Positions 40,746 to 49,408 of a stretch of 54,370 bases of DNA are shown piece after piece (positions within the stretch are counted from its first letter, which is position 1; each line of letters begins with the position of its first letter). Made by a program: the position numbers and the translations under genes. The notes under the pieces are model-generated. The model saw nothing but the letters and a program-made list of their open reading frames with translations. It did no database searches and had not been told where the DNA came from. Source of the stretch: Alkalihalobacillus bogoriensis ATCC BAA-922 (lineage in GTDB: Bacteria; Bacillota; Bacilli; Bacillales; Bacillaceae_F); contig NZ_KK211278.1 in assembly GCF_000621445.1 (NCBI RefSeq), forward strand, positions 421,603 to 475,972. The letters are read 5' to 3'.

Positions 40746-41705
40746 ATGTCTAGTAAACGAATTCCTGTCTATTTATTAACTGGTTTCTTAGGAAGTGGAA
40801 AAACAACAGTATTGCTCCGTATGTTAGAGGAAATGAAACAAAACGGAAAAAAACCAGCTGTCATTTTAAATGAGCTTGGAGAAGTGAATGTTGAAAAAAG
40901 TTTGTTTGGTCAACAATCTGTTATGGAACTATTAAATGGATGTATTTGTTGTACGATTCAAGATGATTTAAAAAATGAGCTTTCCGCATTTCTTGAGACC
41001 CAGCCTGATATAGATATGATTATTATCGAAGGAACAGGAATTGCAAATCCGAAAGAAGTAGTCGAGGCTTTAACGCATCCTGTTTTATTTGAAAAAGTGG
41101 AGCTATACTCGATTATAAGTCTTGTAGATGCGAGTAAATATTTAGAATACCAAAGCTTATTTTCAAGTTCTAAAGAAATACGAACAATATTAAAACAACA
41201 AGTATCATCTTGTTCGTTACTTGTCTTAAATAAGCTGGATCTCATAAATGAAAAACTAAAAACAAAGGTTCGTAAAAAACTTTCAGAAACAGTAGAAGAG
41301 AACAAAATAATTGAAACATCACATGGGGAAGTTCCGCTGGAGGAATTACTAAAAAAAAGAATGGAAAGTGTAACGGTGTCTGCGCGACACGACCATCACC
41401 ACCATCACCATCATCATGATACACCGTTGTTTCAAGCTTTAAAAATAGAAGATATTCCAGTGGTGAACAAGACTCTTTTTGAAAAGTGGTTAAAATCATT
41501 ACCTAACGAAGTTATTAGGGCAAAAGGTGTCATCGATATTGAAAAACAAGGTCGGTTCTCGTTTCAATATTCCTCTGGACAATTTCAACTCCATGGAAAT
41601 GAAGTACATGATGAAGAAACTTGTATCATTATTATTGGACCATCTTTACATGTAACGAATATTCAACAGTCATTTCAACATCAATTTTCAAAATTACAGT
41701 ATTAA
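40746..41705 (+). CDS. CobW/COG0523 GTPase, probable zinc metallochaperone
   Basis: This 319-residue protein has the Walker A GFLGSGKTT, the metal motif CICC in NGCICCTIQDDL, a Walker B region (IIIEGTGIANP) and NKLD for guanine specificity. Near residue 230 lies HDHHHHHHHHD, a strong metal-binding run. The C-terminal CobW domain follows. The CxCC plus His run fits a zinc chaperone (ZigA/YciC/ZNG1 type). The start at 40746 follows TAGGAGGCG. It is divergent from the YcgR/YcgQ operon. Confidence 0.9.
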   Translation: MSSKRIPVYLLTGFLGSGKTTVLLRMLEEMKQNGKKPAVILNELGEVNVEKSLFGQQSVMELLNGCICCTIQDDLKNELSAFLETQPDIDMIIIEGTGIANPKEVVEALTHPVLFEKVELYSIISLVDASKYLEYQSLFSSSKEIRTILKQQVSSCSLLVLNKLDLINEKLKTKVRKKLSETVEENKIIETSHGEVPLEELLKKRMESVTVSARHDHHHHHHHHDTPLFQALKIEDIPVVNKTLFEKWLKSLPNEVIRAKGVIDIEKQGRFSFQYSSGQFQLHGNEVHDEETCIIIIGPSLHVTNIQQSFQHQFSKLQY

Positions 41706-41706
41706 A

Positions 41707-41753
41707 ATAAACGCCTTTGAGAGTTATATTATATCTCAAAGGCGTTTTGTTTT
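41707..41753. terminator. Bidirectional terminator between CobW gene and uppP
   Basis: AAACGCCTTTGAGA / TCTCAAAGGCGTTTT. Confidence 0.92.
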
Positions 41754-41762
41754 ATTTTGATT

Positions 41763-42593
41763 TTAAATATCCATGATAGTGTCTGGATTAATAAACAAAG
41801 CAACTAAAATCGCGACAACGAAACAATAAATCGCAAAGTATATGAGTTTGCTCTTCTTTAAAAATCCAATTAACCATACAATTCCGATCCAAGAAAAAAT
41901 AAATGTGGTAATAAAGGATACGATAAGAGCAGGGGCACCAATCGTTGAGAACATTCCCGAACCTAATTCATCGATCGCTAATACAACTGAACCGAGGATA
42001 ACGGGGATGGATAATAAAAATGAATACCGAACTGCTGTATCACGGTTAAGCCCAGCTAAAAGGGCTGCTACTAATGTTGCCCCTGAACGTGAAATACCTG
42101 GGAAGACCGCGAGTGTTTGACCGATACCAACGATAATCGAGTCTAGAAACGTCATTTCCTTTTCAGTTCTCGAACCGTATTTATAAAATCTTTCTATAAA
42201 GATTAAAGATACACCTGTAATCGCTAAAGCTCCTGCGATGAAATAAGGAGTTTTCATTGTTTCATCAAAAACATCTTTTAAGATTATACCGAGTCCTCCT
42301 GTAAGAATCGTAGCTACGAGAATATAAAGCCCAAAGAAAAAGTGAACTTTGTTTTCTGGTGTCTTTTTTGAGAAAAAGGAGAAAAATCCTTTGATGACAT
42401 CAAGTAAATCTTTACGAAAATATAAGATAACCGCCAACACCGACGCCATATGTAAATAAATTTCAAATGCTAAGCCGGGAAATGCATAACCAAACACTAA
42501 TTGTGTGATAACAATATGGGCAGTACTCGATATAGGTAAAAATTCAGTAATTCCTTGAACGAGACCAAATATAAAAGCTTCAAAAATAGACAT
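41763..42593 (-). CDS. uppP: Undecaprenyl-diphosphatase (UppP/BacA)
   Basis: This enzyme removes a phosphate from undecaprenyl diphosphate to recycle the lipid carrier of cell-wall synthesis, and it can give bacitracin tolerance. The 276-residue polytopic membrane protein has the family motifs QGITEFLPISSTAH and FPGISRSGAT with the catalytic Glu, Ser and Arg. AAAGGAGT precedes the ATG. It is divergent from the thioredoxin-like gene. Confidence 0.95.
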   Translation of the reverse strand: MSIFEAFIFGLVQGITEFLPISSTAHIVITQLVFGYAFPGLAFEIYLHMASVLAVILYFRKDLLDVIKGFFSFFSKKTPENKVHFFFGLYILVATILTGGLGIILKDVFDETMKTPYFIAGALAITGVSLIFIERFYKYGSRTEKEMTFLDSIIVGIGQTLAVFPGISRSGATLVAALLAGLNRDTAVRYSFLLSIPVILGSVVLAIDELGSGMFSTIGAPALIVSFITTFIFSWIGIVWLIGFLKKSKLIYFAIYCFVVAILVALFINPDTIMDI

Positions 42594-42726
42594 AATAGAC
42601 TCCTTTCGCGTTTCAACACTTGCGTTTTCATTCTAGCAAAGAATGGTAATGGAATAAAGAAGTTTTTTAAGTTGAACCTCTTTTTTATTCCATTTATAAT
42701 GAGATTACAAATAGGAGGGAGTCCTT

Positions 42727-43263
42727 TTGAATACTCGTAAATTAGTAAGTGGTATTGTTTTAATCATAGCGTTTCTTTTCATTGGTTATTCTGTGTATAC
42801 AAATGTGATTTCGGATAAAGTTGGTACGGATAAAGGAAATGTCGCCCCTGACTTTACGGCAGAGCGTTGGCCAGCTGAATTAGGTCCCGGTGCCTTGTCT
42901 GACTATAAAGGGAATATCGTCGTGTTAAATTTTTGGGCATCATGGTGTGAGCCTTGTCGAGATGAGATGCCAGAGTTAATGGCGTTTCAAGATGATTTTC
43001 AAGATGCAGGAGTAGAAGTCGTTGGAGTCAATATGACGAGAACAGAAAGAAGAAAAGTAGATGGGGAAGAGTTTTTGGAGGAAATGAACATTACGTTCCC
43101 TTCTTTTTTTGATTATGAAGGTGAGATTTTTAAAGCATATCAACCACAATTTTTTCCAACTACTTATATTCTTAATGAAGATTTATTAATCGAATCGGTT
43201 ATTCGAGGGGAACTTGACTACGAAATGCTTGAGCATGTTGTTACACCGCTTTTAAACGAATAG
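42727..43263 (+). CDS. TlpA/ResA-like membrane-anchored thiol-disulfide oxidoreductase
   Basis: This 178-residue protein has one N-terminal helix (GIVLIIAFLFIGYSVY) that acts as anchor, and a thioredoxin fold outside the membrane with active site WCEPC near residue 77 and the cis-proline in FFPTTYIL. ResA-type proteins reduce apocytochrome c or other extracytoplasmic disulfides. The start is TTG 42727, seven bases after AGGAGGG. It stands alone. Confidence 0.88.
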   Translation: MNTRKLVSGIVLIIAFLFIGYSVYTNVISDKVGTDKGNVAPDFTAERWPAELGPGALSDYKGNIVVLNFWASWCEPCRDEMPELMAFQDDFQDAGVEVVGVNMTRTERRKVDGEEFLEEMNITFPSFFDYEGEIFKAYQPQFFPTTYILNEDLLIESVIRGELDYEMLEHVVTPLLNE

Positions 43264-43298
43264 TTTTGATTTCTTTTTCTTTATTAGCCTATTGGTTA

Positions 43299-43330
43299 GA
43301 AACCTCTTATCAGTAGGTTTTTTTTGTGGT
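43299..43330 (+). terminator. Possible terminator of the ResA-like gene
   Basis: A short stem AAACCT / AGGTTT followed by a long T run; weak. Confidence 0.5.
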
Positions 43331-43449
43331 TTTCTACCTCATCAATCTAGTTTACTTCGGTTAGGAATTAAAATGGTTTTACTTCCGGAATTTAGGGAAT
43401 AACAGTGTAATGTAATATAATGGATAAAAATAACGGAGAGGAAGCGAAC

Positions 43450-44529
43450 ATGTATAAAGAGGTGCCAACAAAAGTAACAGAAATTATATTTGAAGATGAG
43501 AAAATTCAACTCGTAAAAACAAGGGATGGCGCGGGGAAGGCGATTTTGTATTTAGACTTTTTACAGAGAGTGTTCGTCGATGATACGATTACAATTAACA
43601 TTACCGCTACTGCACTAGGTCTTGGTACTGGTGGTTGGGATATTGTCACAAATGTAGAAGGACAAAAAAATATCGAGATTCAGGGTGAAGGACATATTAT
43701 GAAAGCAAGGTATATGCCCTCTCAACATACGGTATTATCAGTAGAAGCACAAGAAAGTCCTTACCATTCATTATTTGAACAATCTTTTCAGCTTAAGGGC
43801 GATTATATTTTATTAGCAGAGTTACATAGTATGCTTCCAATTATTTATAGTATGGTAAAGGTGTTGGATAAGTCCGTTTCAATGGCTATTATTATTAGTG
43901 ATGAGGCCGCTATCCCACTTCGGATAAGTGAACATATTCGTATATTGCAACAAGATTCAAAAGTGTATACGATTACTTGTGGGCAAGCTTTTGGTGGTGA
44001 TTATGAAGCCGTTAATATTCAAACTGCCTTACAATTTGCAAAACAACAGCTCCAAACCGATTTCGTTGTTATCTCGTTAGGACCAGGTGTAGTTGGAACT
44101 GGTACAAAGTATGGTTTTAGTGGAATGGCATTAGCCGAGTGGGCCAATATTATTGGAGCTTTAAAAGGTACCCCTGTTTGGATTCCAAGAATTTCGTTTG
44201 CAGATAAACGGAATCGACATAAAGGAATTAGTCATCATACGCTAACACCGTTATTTGAGTTTACGTATGCAAAAAGTCTTGTACCTATCCCTAACTTTCA
44301 AAATGAATGGGACGCTATACTGGATGAACAAATTCAAACGAATTGTGCTGACCATGTGACTTTCGAAAAACATCCAATAACAAAAGTAGAATCACTACTT
44401 AAACAAGGGGTAACATCATACCCACTTGAATTGAGTACGATGGGAAGGACAATTGAAACAGATTTTGCGTTTTTTCTCAGTGTTGCCACTGCGGCGTATT
44501 GGCTGTTAGAGAAAAAAAGAATAATTTAA
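43450..44529 (+). CDS. DUF3866 protein
   Basis: This 359-residue soluble protein resembles the DUF3866 family, of unknown function and widespread in Firmicutes and Actinobacteria. Visible parts are an N-terminal beta region (VTEIIFEDEKIQLVKTRDG), NITATALGLGTGGWDIV, and a Rossmann-like centre with SLGPGVVGTGTKYGFSGM. The GPGVVGTGT loop could bind a nucleotide. The start at 43450 follows GGAGAGGAAG. Its stop overlaps that of the convergent mciZ gene. Confidence 0.85.
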   Translation: MYKEVPTKVTEIIFEDEKIQLVKTRDGAGKAILYLDFLQRVFVDDTITINITATALGLGTGGWDIVTNVEGQKNIEIQGEGHIMKARYMPSQHTVLSVEAQESPYHSLFEQSFQLKGDYILLAELHSMLPIIYSMVKVLDKSVSMAIIISDEAAIPLRISEHIRILQQDSKVYTITCGQAFGGDYEAVNIQTALQFAKQQLQTDFVVISLGPGVVGTGTKYGFSGMALAEWANIIGALKGTPVWIPRISFADKRNRHKGISHHTLTPLFEFTYAKSLVPIPNFQNEWDAILDEQIQTNCADHVTFEKHPITKVESLLKQGVTSYPLELSTMGRTIETDFAFFLSVATAAYWLLEKKRII

Positions 44530-44663
44530 TGTTGCTTTGGTGAAATCGCAGTTTTCCATTGTTCAATCGTTTTATATTGTTTGGCATATTGTTTTAATAT
44601 CGCTTGTACTTGCCAAGCTTTACCAACAATTGTAACTCCGTTTGCCGTGACATAAACTTTCAC
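44526..44663 (-). CDS. mciZ: MciZ, mother-cell inhibitor of FtsZ
   Basis: This 45-residue peptide starts MKVYVTANGVTIVGKAWQVQ and contains the core VGKAW...ILKQY...EQWK, which matches the 40-residue B. subtilis MciZ (VLVGKAWEIRAKLKEY). MciZ caps FtsZ filaments and prevents Z-ring formation in the mother cell during sporulation. The start is GTG at 44661-44663 with AAGGAGGCG seven bases upstream. It lies beside nudF, as in B. subtilis, and overlaps the DUF3866 stop by four bases. Confidence 0.88.
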   Translation of the reverse strand: MKVYVTANGVTIVGKAWQVQAILKQYAKQYKTIEQWKTAISPKQH

Positions 44664-44755
44664 CTTATCGCCTCCTTATTCATGTAATGACAAGCTTGTC
44701 GTATGATAGACTTTATGAAGGAGAGAATCTTTTTAGAACTTGGAGGAATGTGAAG

Positions 44756-45301
44756 ATGGATGAACACTTATACGAAAAAACAATAAGCACAACACCGATT
44801 TATAAAGGAAGAGTGATTGATTTAGAAATTGATGAAGTTGAGCTTCCGGATGGTAAGACAAGTAAAAGAGAATTAGTCCGCCATCCTGGTGCGGTTGCGA
44901 TTATTGCTGTGACAACAGAAGGGAAATTAGTCGTCGTTCGGCAATATCGAAAAGCATTAGATCGTGTGATTGTTGAAATTCCAGCAGGGAAATTAGAAAT
45001 TAATGAAGACCCGTTAGAATGTGCGATGCGTGAACTTGAAGAGGAGACAGGTTATAAGGCTGTGTCATTACAATATGTAACTTCTTTTTATACGTCACCT
45101 GGTTTTGCTGATGAAATTGTCCACCTATATTTTACAGATAGCTTACGCCATGGAACATGTCAAACGGATGATGATGAATTTGTCGAGCGGATAGAAATCA
45201 CGATAGATGAAGCGCTTGAGCTTATCCAAACAAAAGAGATTTATGATGCGAAAACAGCATACGCTGTCCAATATTTACAACTTTTACATATAAACAGGTG
45301 A
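44756..45301 (+). CDS. nudF: ADP-ribose pyrophosphatase (NudF)
   Basis: This 181-residue Nudix hydrolase cleaves ADP-ribose and similar sugar nucleotides. The Nudix box G-x5-E-x7-REuxEExGu is complete (residues 76-98: GKLEINEDPLECAMREL then EEETGY). The start at 44756 follows TTGGAGGA; the longer frame has no site. It precedes the EndoQ-like gene by six bases. Confidence 0.93.
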   Translation: MDEHLYEKTISTTPIYKGRVIDLEIDEVELPDGKTSKRELVRHPGAVAIIAVTTEGKLVVVRQYRKALDRVIVEIPAGKLEINEDPLECAMRELEEETGYKAVSLQYVTSFYTSPGFADEIVHLYFTDSLRHGTCQTDDDEFVERIEITIDEALELIQTKEIYDAKTAYAVQYLQLLHINR

Positions 45302-45307
45302 GGGAAG

Positions 45308-46471
45308 TTGCAAAAAGCATTTGTAGATTTACATATTCATATCGGGCGAACGAAAACAGGAAAAGCTGTAAAAATTACAGGTTCGAAAACATTAACATTA
45401 CAAAATATTGTTGACTTTGCTTCTTCAGTAAAAGGTTTGCATATGATTGGCGTGATTGACTGTCATGTACCTGAGGTCATTTCTGAAATAGAAGAGGCGA
45501 TTCAAAACGGGTTTGCTAGAGAGCATGAAGATGGAGGCATTGTTTTTTCCAATAATCTTGTCGTACTTCTCGGGTCAGAAATTGAAGTATATGATGAGCA
45601 TTCAAGTGGACCTATCCATGTTCTTGTTTATTTGCCTACCATTCATAAAATGAAACAATTTAGTGAGTGGCTTGCATCAAAAATGAAAAATCGAAATTTA
45701 AGCTCCCAACGGATTTATGAGAACGGAATTGTTTTACAAGAAAAAGTTAAATCGCTAAAAGGATTATTTATTCCAGCGCATGTTTTTACTCCTTTTAAAA
45801 GTGTGTACGGTAAAGGAGTAAAACAGAAAATGTCAGAAGTGTTCCGCCTAGATTTAATAGATGCAGTAGAATTAGGTTTAAGTTCAGATACATCAATGGC
45901 AGAACAAATTAATGAGTTATCCGAATTTCCATTTTTAACAAATTCTGATGCGCATTCTCTTGAAAAAATTGCAAGGGAATATCAAGTGATGGCCATGAAT
46001 GATTTTTCGTTTGCTGAACTTCAAAATGTCTTGCAAGAAAAAAAAGGCTGTCATATTATCGCAAATTACGGGTTAAACCCAAAACTAGGGAAATATTATA
46101 CGACGAGCTGTGCCAAATGCTATAAACAAAAGTGTGCTGATGTTTGTCATTGTGGACATCGTCAATTTATAAAAGGAGTTTCTGAGAGGATAAAGGAATT
46201 AAGAGGGGAGGGAAATAGAAAAGAGCGCCCTCCTTATATCCATCAAATTCCGTTAGAATTTATCCCGAAGTTAGGGCCAAAAACATTACAAGCGCTTCGT
46301 GACCATTTTAGAACAGATATGGATATTATACACCACGTATCGAAGAGCCAATTACAAGCTGTTGTCAAAGATAATATTGCCACTTTAATAGATCAAGCTA
46401 GACTTGGAAAATTAGTAGTTGAAGAAGGTGGCGCAGGCCGTTACGGAAAGGTGAAACGAGAGGAAGCATAA
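45308..46471 (+). CDS. Endonuclease Q-like protein (PHP, zinc finger, HhH)
   Basis: This 387-residue protein has a PHP metal-dependent hydrolase domain (DLHIHIGR, GVIDCH, SEIEVYD, IPAHVFTP, NSDAHS), a cysteine cluster (CAKCYKQKCADVCHCGH) and a helix-hairpin-helix-like end (LEFIPKLGPKTLQALRDHF). This is the EndoQ layout, an enzyme that nicks DNA 5' to deaminated bases such as hypoxanthine and uracil. The TTG start at 45308 has AGGTGAGGG upstream. It is co-transcribed with nudF. Confidence 0.87.
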   Translation: MQKAFVDLHIHIGRTKTGKAVKITGSKTLTLQNIVDFASSVKGLHMIGVIDCHVPEVISEIEEAIQNGFAREHEDGGIVFSNNLVVLLGSEIEVYDEHSSGPIHVLVYLPTIHKMKQFSEWLASKMKNRNLSSQRIYENGIVLQEKVKSLKGLFIPAHVFTPFKSVYGKGVKQKMSEVFRLDLIDAVELGLSSDTSMAEQINELSEFPFLTNSDAHSLEKIAREYQVMAMNDFSFAELQNVLQEKKGCHIIANYGLNPKLGKYYTTSCAKCYKQKCADVCHCGHRQFIKGVSERIKELRGEGNRKERPPYIHQIPLEFIPKLGPKTLQALRDHFRTDMDIIHHVSKSQLQAVVKDNIATLIDQARLGKLVVEEGGAGRYGKVKREEA

Positions 46472-46495
46472 CCATTAGCTTCCTCTATTATTTTC
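46460..46495 (+). terminator. Terminator of nudF-EndoQ operon
   Basis: GAGGAAGC / GCTTCCTC overlapping the stop codon, then TATTATTTTCTT. Confidence 0.7.
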
Positions 46496-46519
46496 TTCTC
46501 TAGTTGCTAATAATTGCTG

Positions 46520-46548
46520 TCATAGATTTTGGTTTCAGAACATAGATT
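46520..46548 (+). promoter_or_regulatory. Sigma-E-like promoter of spoIIM
   Basis: TCATAGA (46520-46526), 14 bases, CATAGATT (46541-46548). This resembles TCATATT/CATACAAT and fits the known mother-cell expression of spoIIM. Confidence 0.45.
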
Positions 46549-46581
46549 GGAATATAAGCGTGTTAGGGAGGTAATCCAATC

Positions 46582-47223
46582 ATGAATAGAAATAGGATCG
46601 GACAGGCCATAAGTTATCATATCGAAGAAAATCGCTCGATTTATCTTTTTACCATTGTACTTTTTCTTGTTGGAATTGTGTTTGGTGCCATTATTGTTAA
46701 TAGTTTAAGCTTAACGCAAAAAAATGATTTATATATGTACTTAAATCAATTTTTTGGACAAGTCGAAGAAGGACAAATTGCTCAAGCTTCTACGATGTTT
46801 ACTCATACATTTTCACACTATGCAAAATATTTTGGGTTAATGTGGATTTTAGGTTTATCTATTATTGGGCTACCGGTTATTTTAATTTTATTATTTTTAA
46901 AAGGTGTTGTTGTTGGCTTTACAGTAGGGTTTCTCGTTAATCAAATGGGCATGTCTGGATTTTTACTAGCTTTTGTTTCTGTCATGCCACAAAACTTTAT
47001 TCTTGTGCCAGCTTTTATTATTGTATCCGTTGCATCAGTCTCCTTTTGTTTAAAGATGATTCGTAATCAATTTGTGAAACGCAGCAATATGCCGATTTTT
47101 CCACAATTTTTAAGATATTCGATGCTTATTTTATGTGTAGGGGGCCTATTAGCTGTAGCATCTGCGATTGAGGCCTATGTTTCTCCGGTAGTCATGAGAG
47201 TTGTAATATCAAGTTTCATTTAA
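46582..47223 (+). CDS. spoIIM: Stage II sporulation protein M
   Basis: This 213-residue membrane protein with five helices, SpoIIM, forms with SpoIID and SpoIIP the complex that removes septal peptidoglycan and drives engulfment. The family features are LFLVGIVFGAIIVNSLSL in the first helix and FTHTFSHYAKYFGLMWILGLS. AGGGAGGTAA precedes the ATG. It lies between the nudF operon and fur, as in B. subtilis. Confidence 0.94.
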   Translation: MNRNRIGQAISYHIEENRSIYLFTIVLFLVGIVFGAIIVNSLSLTQKNDLYMYLNQFFGQVEEGQIAQASTMFTHTFSHYAKYFGLMWILGLSIIGLPVILILLFLKGVVVGFTVGFLVNQMGMSGFLLAFVSVMPQNFILVPAFIIVSVASVSFCLKMIRNQFVKRSNMPIFPQFLRYSMLILCVGGLLAVASAIEAYVSPVVMRVVISSFI

Positions 47224-47250
47224 TAAATTTATTTAAAAAATAAGAAAGCA

Positions 47251-47414
47251 TAAAATTTTTGGTCTAGCAGCGAAGCTTTGAAAGCTTATTCAAGAAGAGC
47301 GAAGGCTGCGCACCTGCGCGTTTCACCCCAAGAAGAGCACTTGTGGTTCACTGTCAAAAGCGGGCAGGGCTCCGCACTTCGCTGGAAAGAAAAGACGCTC
47401 CGCGTTTTTCTTAT
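47251..47414 (+). repeat. Family-1 dispersed repeat, full copy D
   Basis: This copy lies between spoIIM and fur, both plus-strand. Unlike the other full copies it has no minus-strand gene at its tail. The internal arms (CCCCAAG / CTTGTGG) have one mismatch. Confidence 0.85.
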
Positions 47415-47432
47415 TTAATAATTATTTTGTTT

Positions 47433-47447
47433 TGATAATCATTATCA
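47433..47447. promoter_or_regulatory. Fur box upstream of fur
   Basis: TGATAATCATTATCA is the perfect 7-1-7 Bacillus Fur site. It lies 13 bases before the -35, so Fur autoregulation is likely. Confidence 0.85.
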
Positions 47448-47460
47448 TAAGATAATCCCT

Positions 47461-47489
47461 TTGACACCTTTTTTTAAAATGATTATAAT
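47461..47489 (+). promoter_or_regulatory. Consensus sigma-A promoter of fur
   Basis: TTGACA (47461-47466), 17 bp, TATAAT (47484-47489). Confidence 0.9.
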
Positions 47490-47522
47490 AATGAGAGGAA
47501 GTCGAGGGAGGGGCAATATAAA

Positions 47523-47987
47523 ATGGAAAACCGCATTGAGCGCATCAAAAAACAGTTGCACTCACAAAGCTATAAGCTTACCCCGCAACGAGAAGCGACG
47601 GTTCAAGTTCTATTAGAGCATGAAGAAGATCATTTAAGTGCCGAGGACGTATACCTCCTTGTCAAAGAAAAAGCACCAGAAATTGGGTTAGCGACTGTCT
47701 ATCGAACATTGGAATTATTAACAGAATTAAAAGTTGTTGATAAAATAAATTTTGGTGATGGTGTTGCACGGTATGATTTACGACAAGAAGGAGCGGAACA
47801 TTTCCACCATCATCTTGTTTGTGTTGAATGTGGAGCTGTTGACGAAATCCAAGAAGATTTACTTGGTGATGTCGAAGTTATTGTTGAGCGGGATTGGAAC
47901 TTTAAAATAAAAGACCACCGATTAACGTTTCATGGGATTTGTTATCGTTGCCACGATAATCAAAAAGAAGAAGAGAAGGAAGAATAA
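47523..47987 (+). CDS. fur: Ferric uptake regulator
   Basis: This 154-residue DNA-binding iron sensor has a winged helix (YKLTPQREATVQVLLE, ATVYRTLELLTELKVV), the metal-binding segment HFHHHLVCVECG and a second CYRC pair near the end. It represses iron-uptake genes when bound to Fe2+. The sequence order (after spoIIM, before yqzK and xerD) matches the B. subtilis fur locus, which separates it from PerR and Zur. AGGGAGGGG precedes the ATG, and a terminator follows. Confidence 0.93.
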   Translation: MENRIERIKKQLHSQSYKLTPQREATVQVLLEHEEDHLSAEDVYLLVKEKAPEIGLATVYRTLELLTELKVVDKINFGDGVARYDLRQEGAEHFHHHLVCVECGAVDEIQEDLLGDVEVIVERDWNFKIKDHRLTFHGICYRCHDNQKEEEKEE

Positions 47988-48017
47988 GAACTTTTTCATA
48001 AGGAAAAGGTTCTTTTT
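47986..48017 (+). terminator. Terminator of fur
   Basis: AAGAACTTTTTC / GAAAAGGTTCTTTTT. Confidence 0.88.
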
Positions 48018-48037
48018 GCATTTACATATTAAGAAAA

Positions 48038-48100
48038 CATAAGAAATTCTAGTATAGCAGTGAAGTATTGAAAGCTTATTCTAGAGAATCGATAGTTCTA
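48038..48100 (+). repeat. Family-1 repeat, left-end fragment
   Basis: TAGTATAGCAGTGAAG...TTGAAAGCTTATTCTAGAG matches the first third of the family; the rest is absent. Confidence 0.6.
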
Positions 48101-48179
48101 GGTATATTTCAGACCATTTTTGGCATATCTTGTACTAAAGAAATAATAGTACGGGAAATGTTGATTAGGAGGTCTCTTC

Positions 48180-48410
48180 ATGAAGTCGTGGCTTCAATTA
48201 GTTGGTAATACAGTGAAAGTGTTTATCGTATTTATGGGATGCACACTTATATTTTATTATGGTATTCTATGGGTAAGTAAAGAATATGAGAGTTATCACC
48301 GATATGATGAACCAAAAGGCCGAGCGGTCAAAGTGGTTCAAATGGACGAGCACCAACCTTTACCTGAATGGGTTGAGCGTTTAATGTTTTTCTATCATTT
48401 TGGTGAATAG
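48180..48410 (+). CDS. yqzK: YqzK (DUF4227) small membrane protein
   Basis: This 76-residue protein has one membrane helix ([19 protein letters not shown]) and a C-terminal extracytoplasmic or cytoplasmic tail rich in charged residues ([20 protein letters not shown]). Family and position between fur and xerD identify it with YqzK; the function is unknown. TTAGGAGG precedes the ATG. Confidence 0.87.
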   Translation: MKSWLQLVGNTVKVFIVFMGCTLIFYYGILWVSKEYESYHRYDEPKGRAVKVVQMDEHQPLPEWVERLMFFYHFGE

Positions 48411-48433
48411 CTCAAATACTAGGAGCGATGGTT

Positions 48434-49324
48434 ATGAACGATCTGATTTCGGATTTTATCCATTACGTCATTGTAGAACGAGGATTGTCAGACAATACGG
48501 TTCAGTCGTATAAACGTGATTTAACACAATATCATTTGTACGTAAACGAGGTTGAGCAAATTTCACACGTCAATGATATTGATCGTTCCATTATTTTAAA
48601 CTACTTATATTTTTTAAAAGATAAAGGACGTGCTGATACCACGATTGCTAGAACGATAGCTTCGATTCGTGCTTTTCATCAATTTTTATTAAGAGAAAAA
48701 GCAGCTGACCAAGATCCGTCAGTTCATATTGAAATTCCAAAAACAACAAAGCGTCTACCAAAGGTTCTCTCGCATAGCGAAGTTGAAGCGCTCTTAGAAG
48801 CTCCAAATGGTAATGATGACTTTTCTATTCGAAATAAAGCAATGTTAGAGTTGTTATACGCTACCGGAATGCGCGTTTCTGAGCTGTGTCAACTAGAATT
48901 AAAGGACGTTCATATATCGATGGGGTTTATTCGTTGTATTGGAAAAGGGAATAAAGAACGCATTATCCCACTTGGTTCACATGCGACTAAAAGTATGAAT
49001 GACTATTTGGAGCATTCCCGTCCAACGATGCTAAAGAAAAATTCTCACCATAAAGTATTTGTGAATCATACAGGGAAACCTTTATCCCGACAAGGGTTTT
49101 GGAAAATTTTAAAAATACTTGCGAAAAAAGCAAAAATTGAAAAAGAATTAACGCCTCATACACTTCGCCATTCTTTTGCGACGCATCTCCTTGAAAATGG
49201 AGCTGACTTAAGAGCAGTGCAAGAAATGTTAGGTCATGCTGACATCTCTACAACTCAAATTTATACTCATGTCACAAAAACTCGTTTAAAAGATGTGTAC
49301 GCCCAGTTTCATCCGCGGGCGTAA
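48434..49324 (+). CDS. xerD: Tyrosine recombinase XerD
   Basis: This 296-residue recombinase resolves chromosome dimers at dif together with XerC/CodV. It has an N-terminal SAM-like core-binding domain ([19 protein letters not shown]) and a catalytic domain with Arg in [10 protein letters not shown], Lys in [10 protein letters not shown], the H-x-x-R in [10 protein letters not shown], His in [10 protein letters not shown] and Tyr in IYTHV. The start at 48434 follows AGGAGCG at eight bases; the ATG at 48428 is too close. A terminator overlaps its stop. Confidence 0.95.
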   Translation: MNDLISDFIHYVIVERGLSDNTVQSYKRDLTQYHLYVNEVEQISHVNDIDRSIILNYLYFLKDKGRADTTIARTIASIRAFHQFLLREKAADQDPSVHIEIPKTTKRLPKVLSHSEVEALLEAPNGNDDFSIRNKAMLELLYATGMRVSELCQLELKDVHISMGFIRCIGKGNKERIIPLGSHATKSMNDYLEHSRPTMLKKNSHHKVFVNHTGKPLSRQGFWKILKILAKKAKIEKELTPHTLRHSFATHLLENGADLRAVQEMLGHADISTTQIYTHVTKTRLKDVYAQFHPRA

Positions 49325-49330
49325 TTTTTT
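49298..49330 (+). terminator. Terminator of yqzK-xerD
   Basis: TACGCCC / GGGCGTA spanning the stop codon, then ATTTTTT. Confidence 0.8.
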
Positions 49331-49408
49331 TGTGAGCTACTTGCTTATTATTTCTTTTCATATTCGGGTATAGTAAAGGCAAGGAGATTGGATAAAGGAG
49401 AAGATTGG

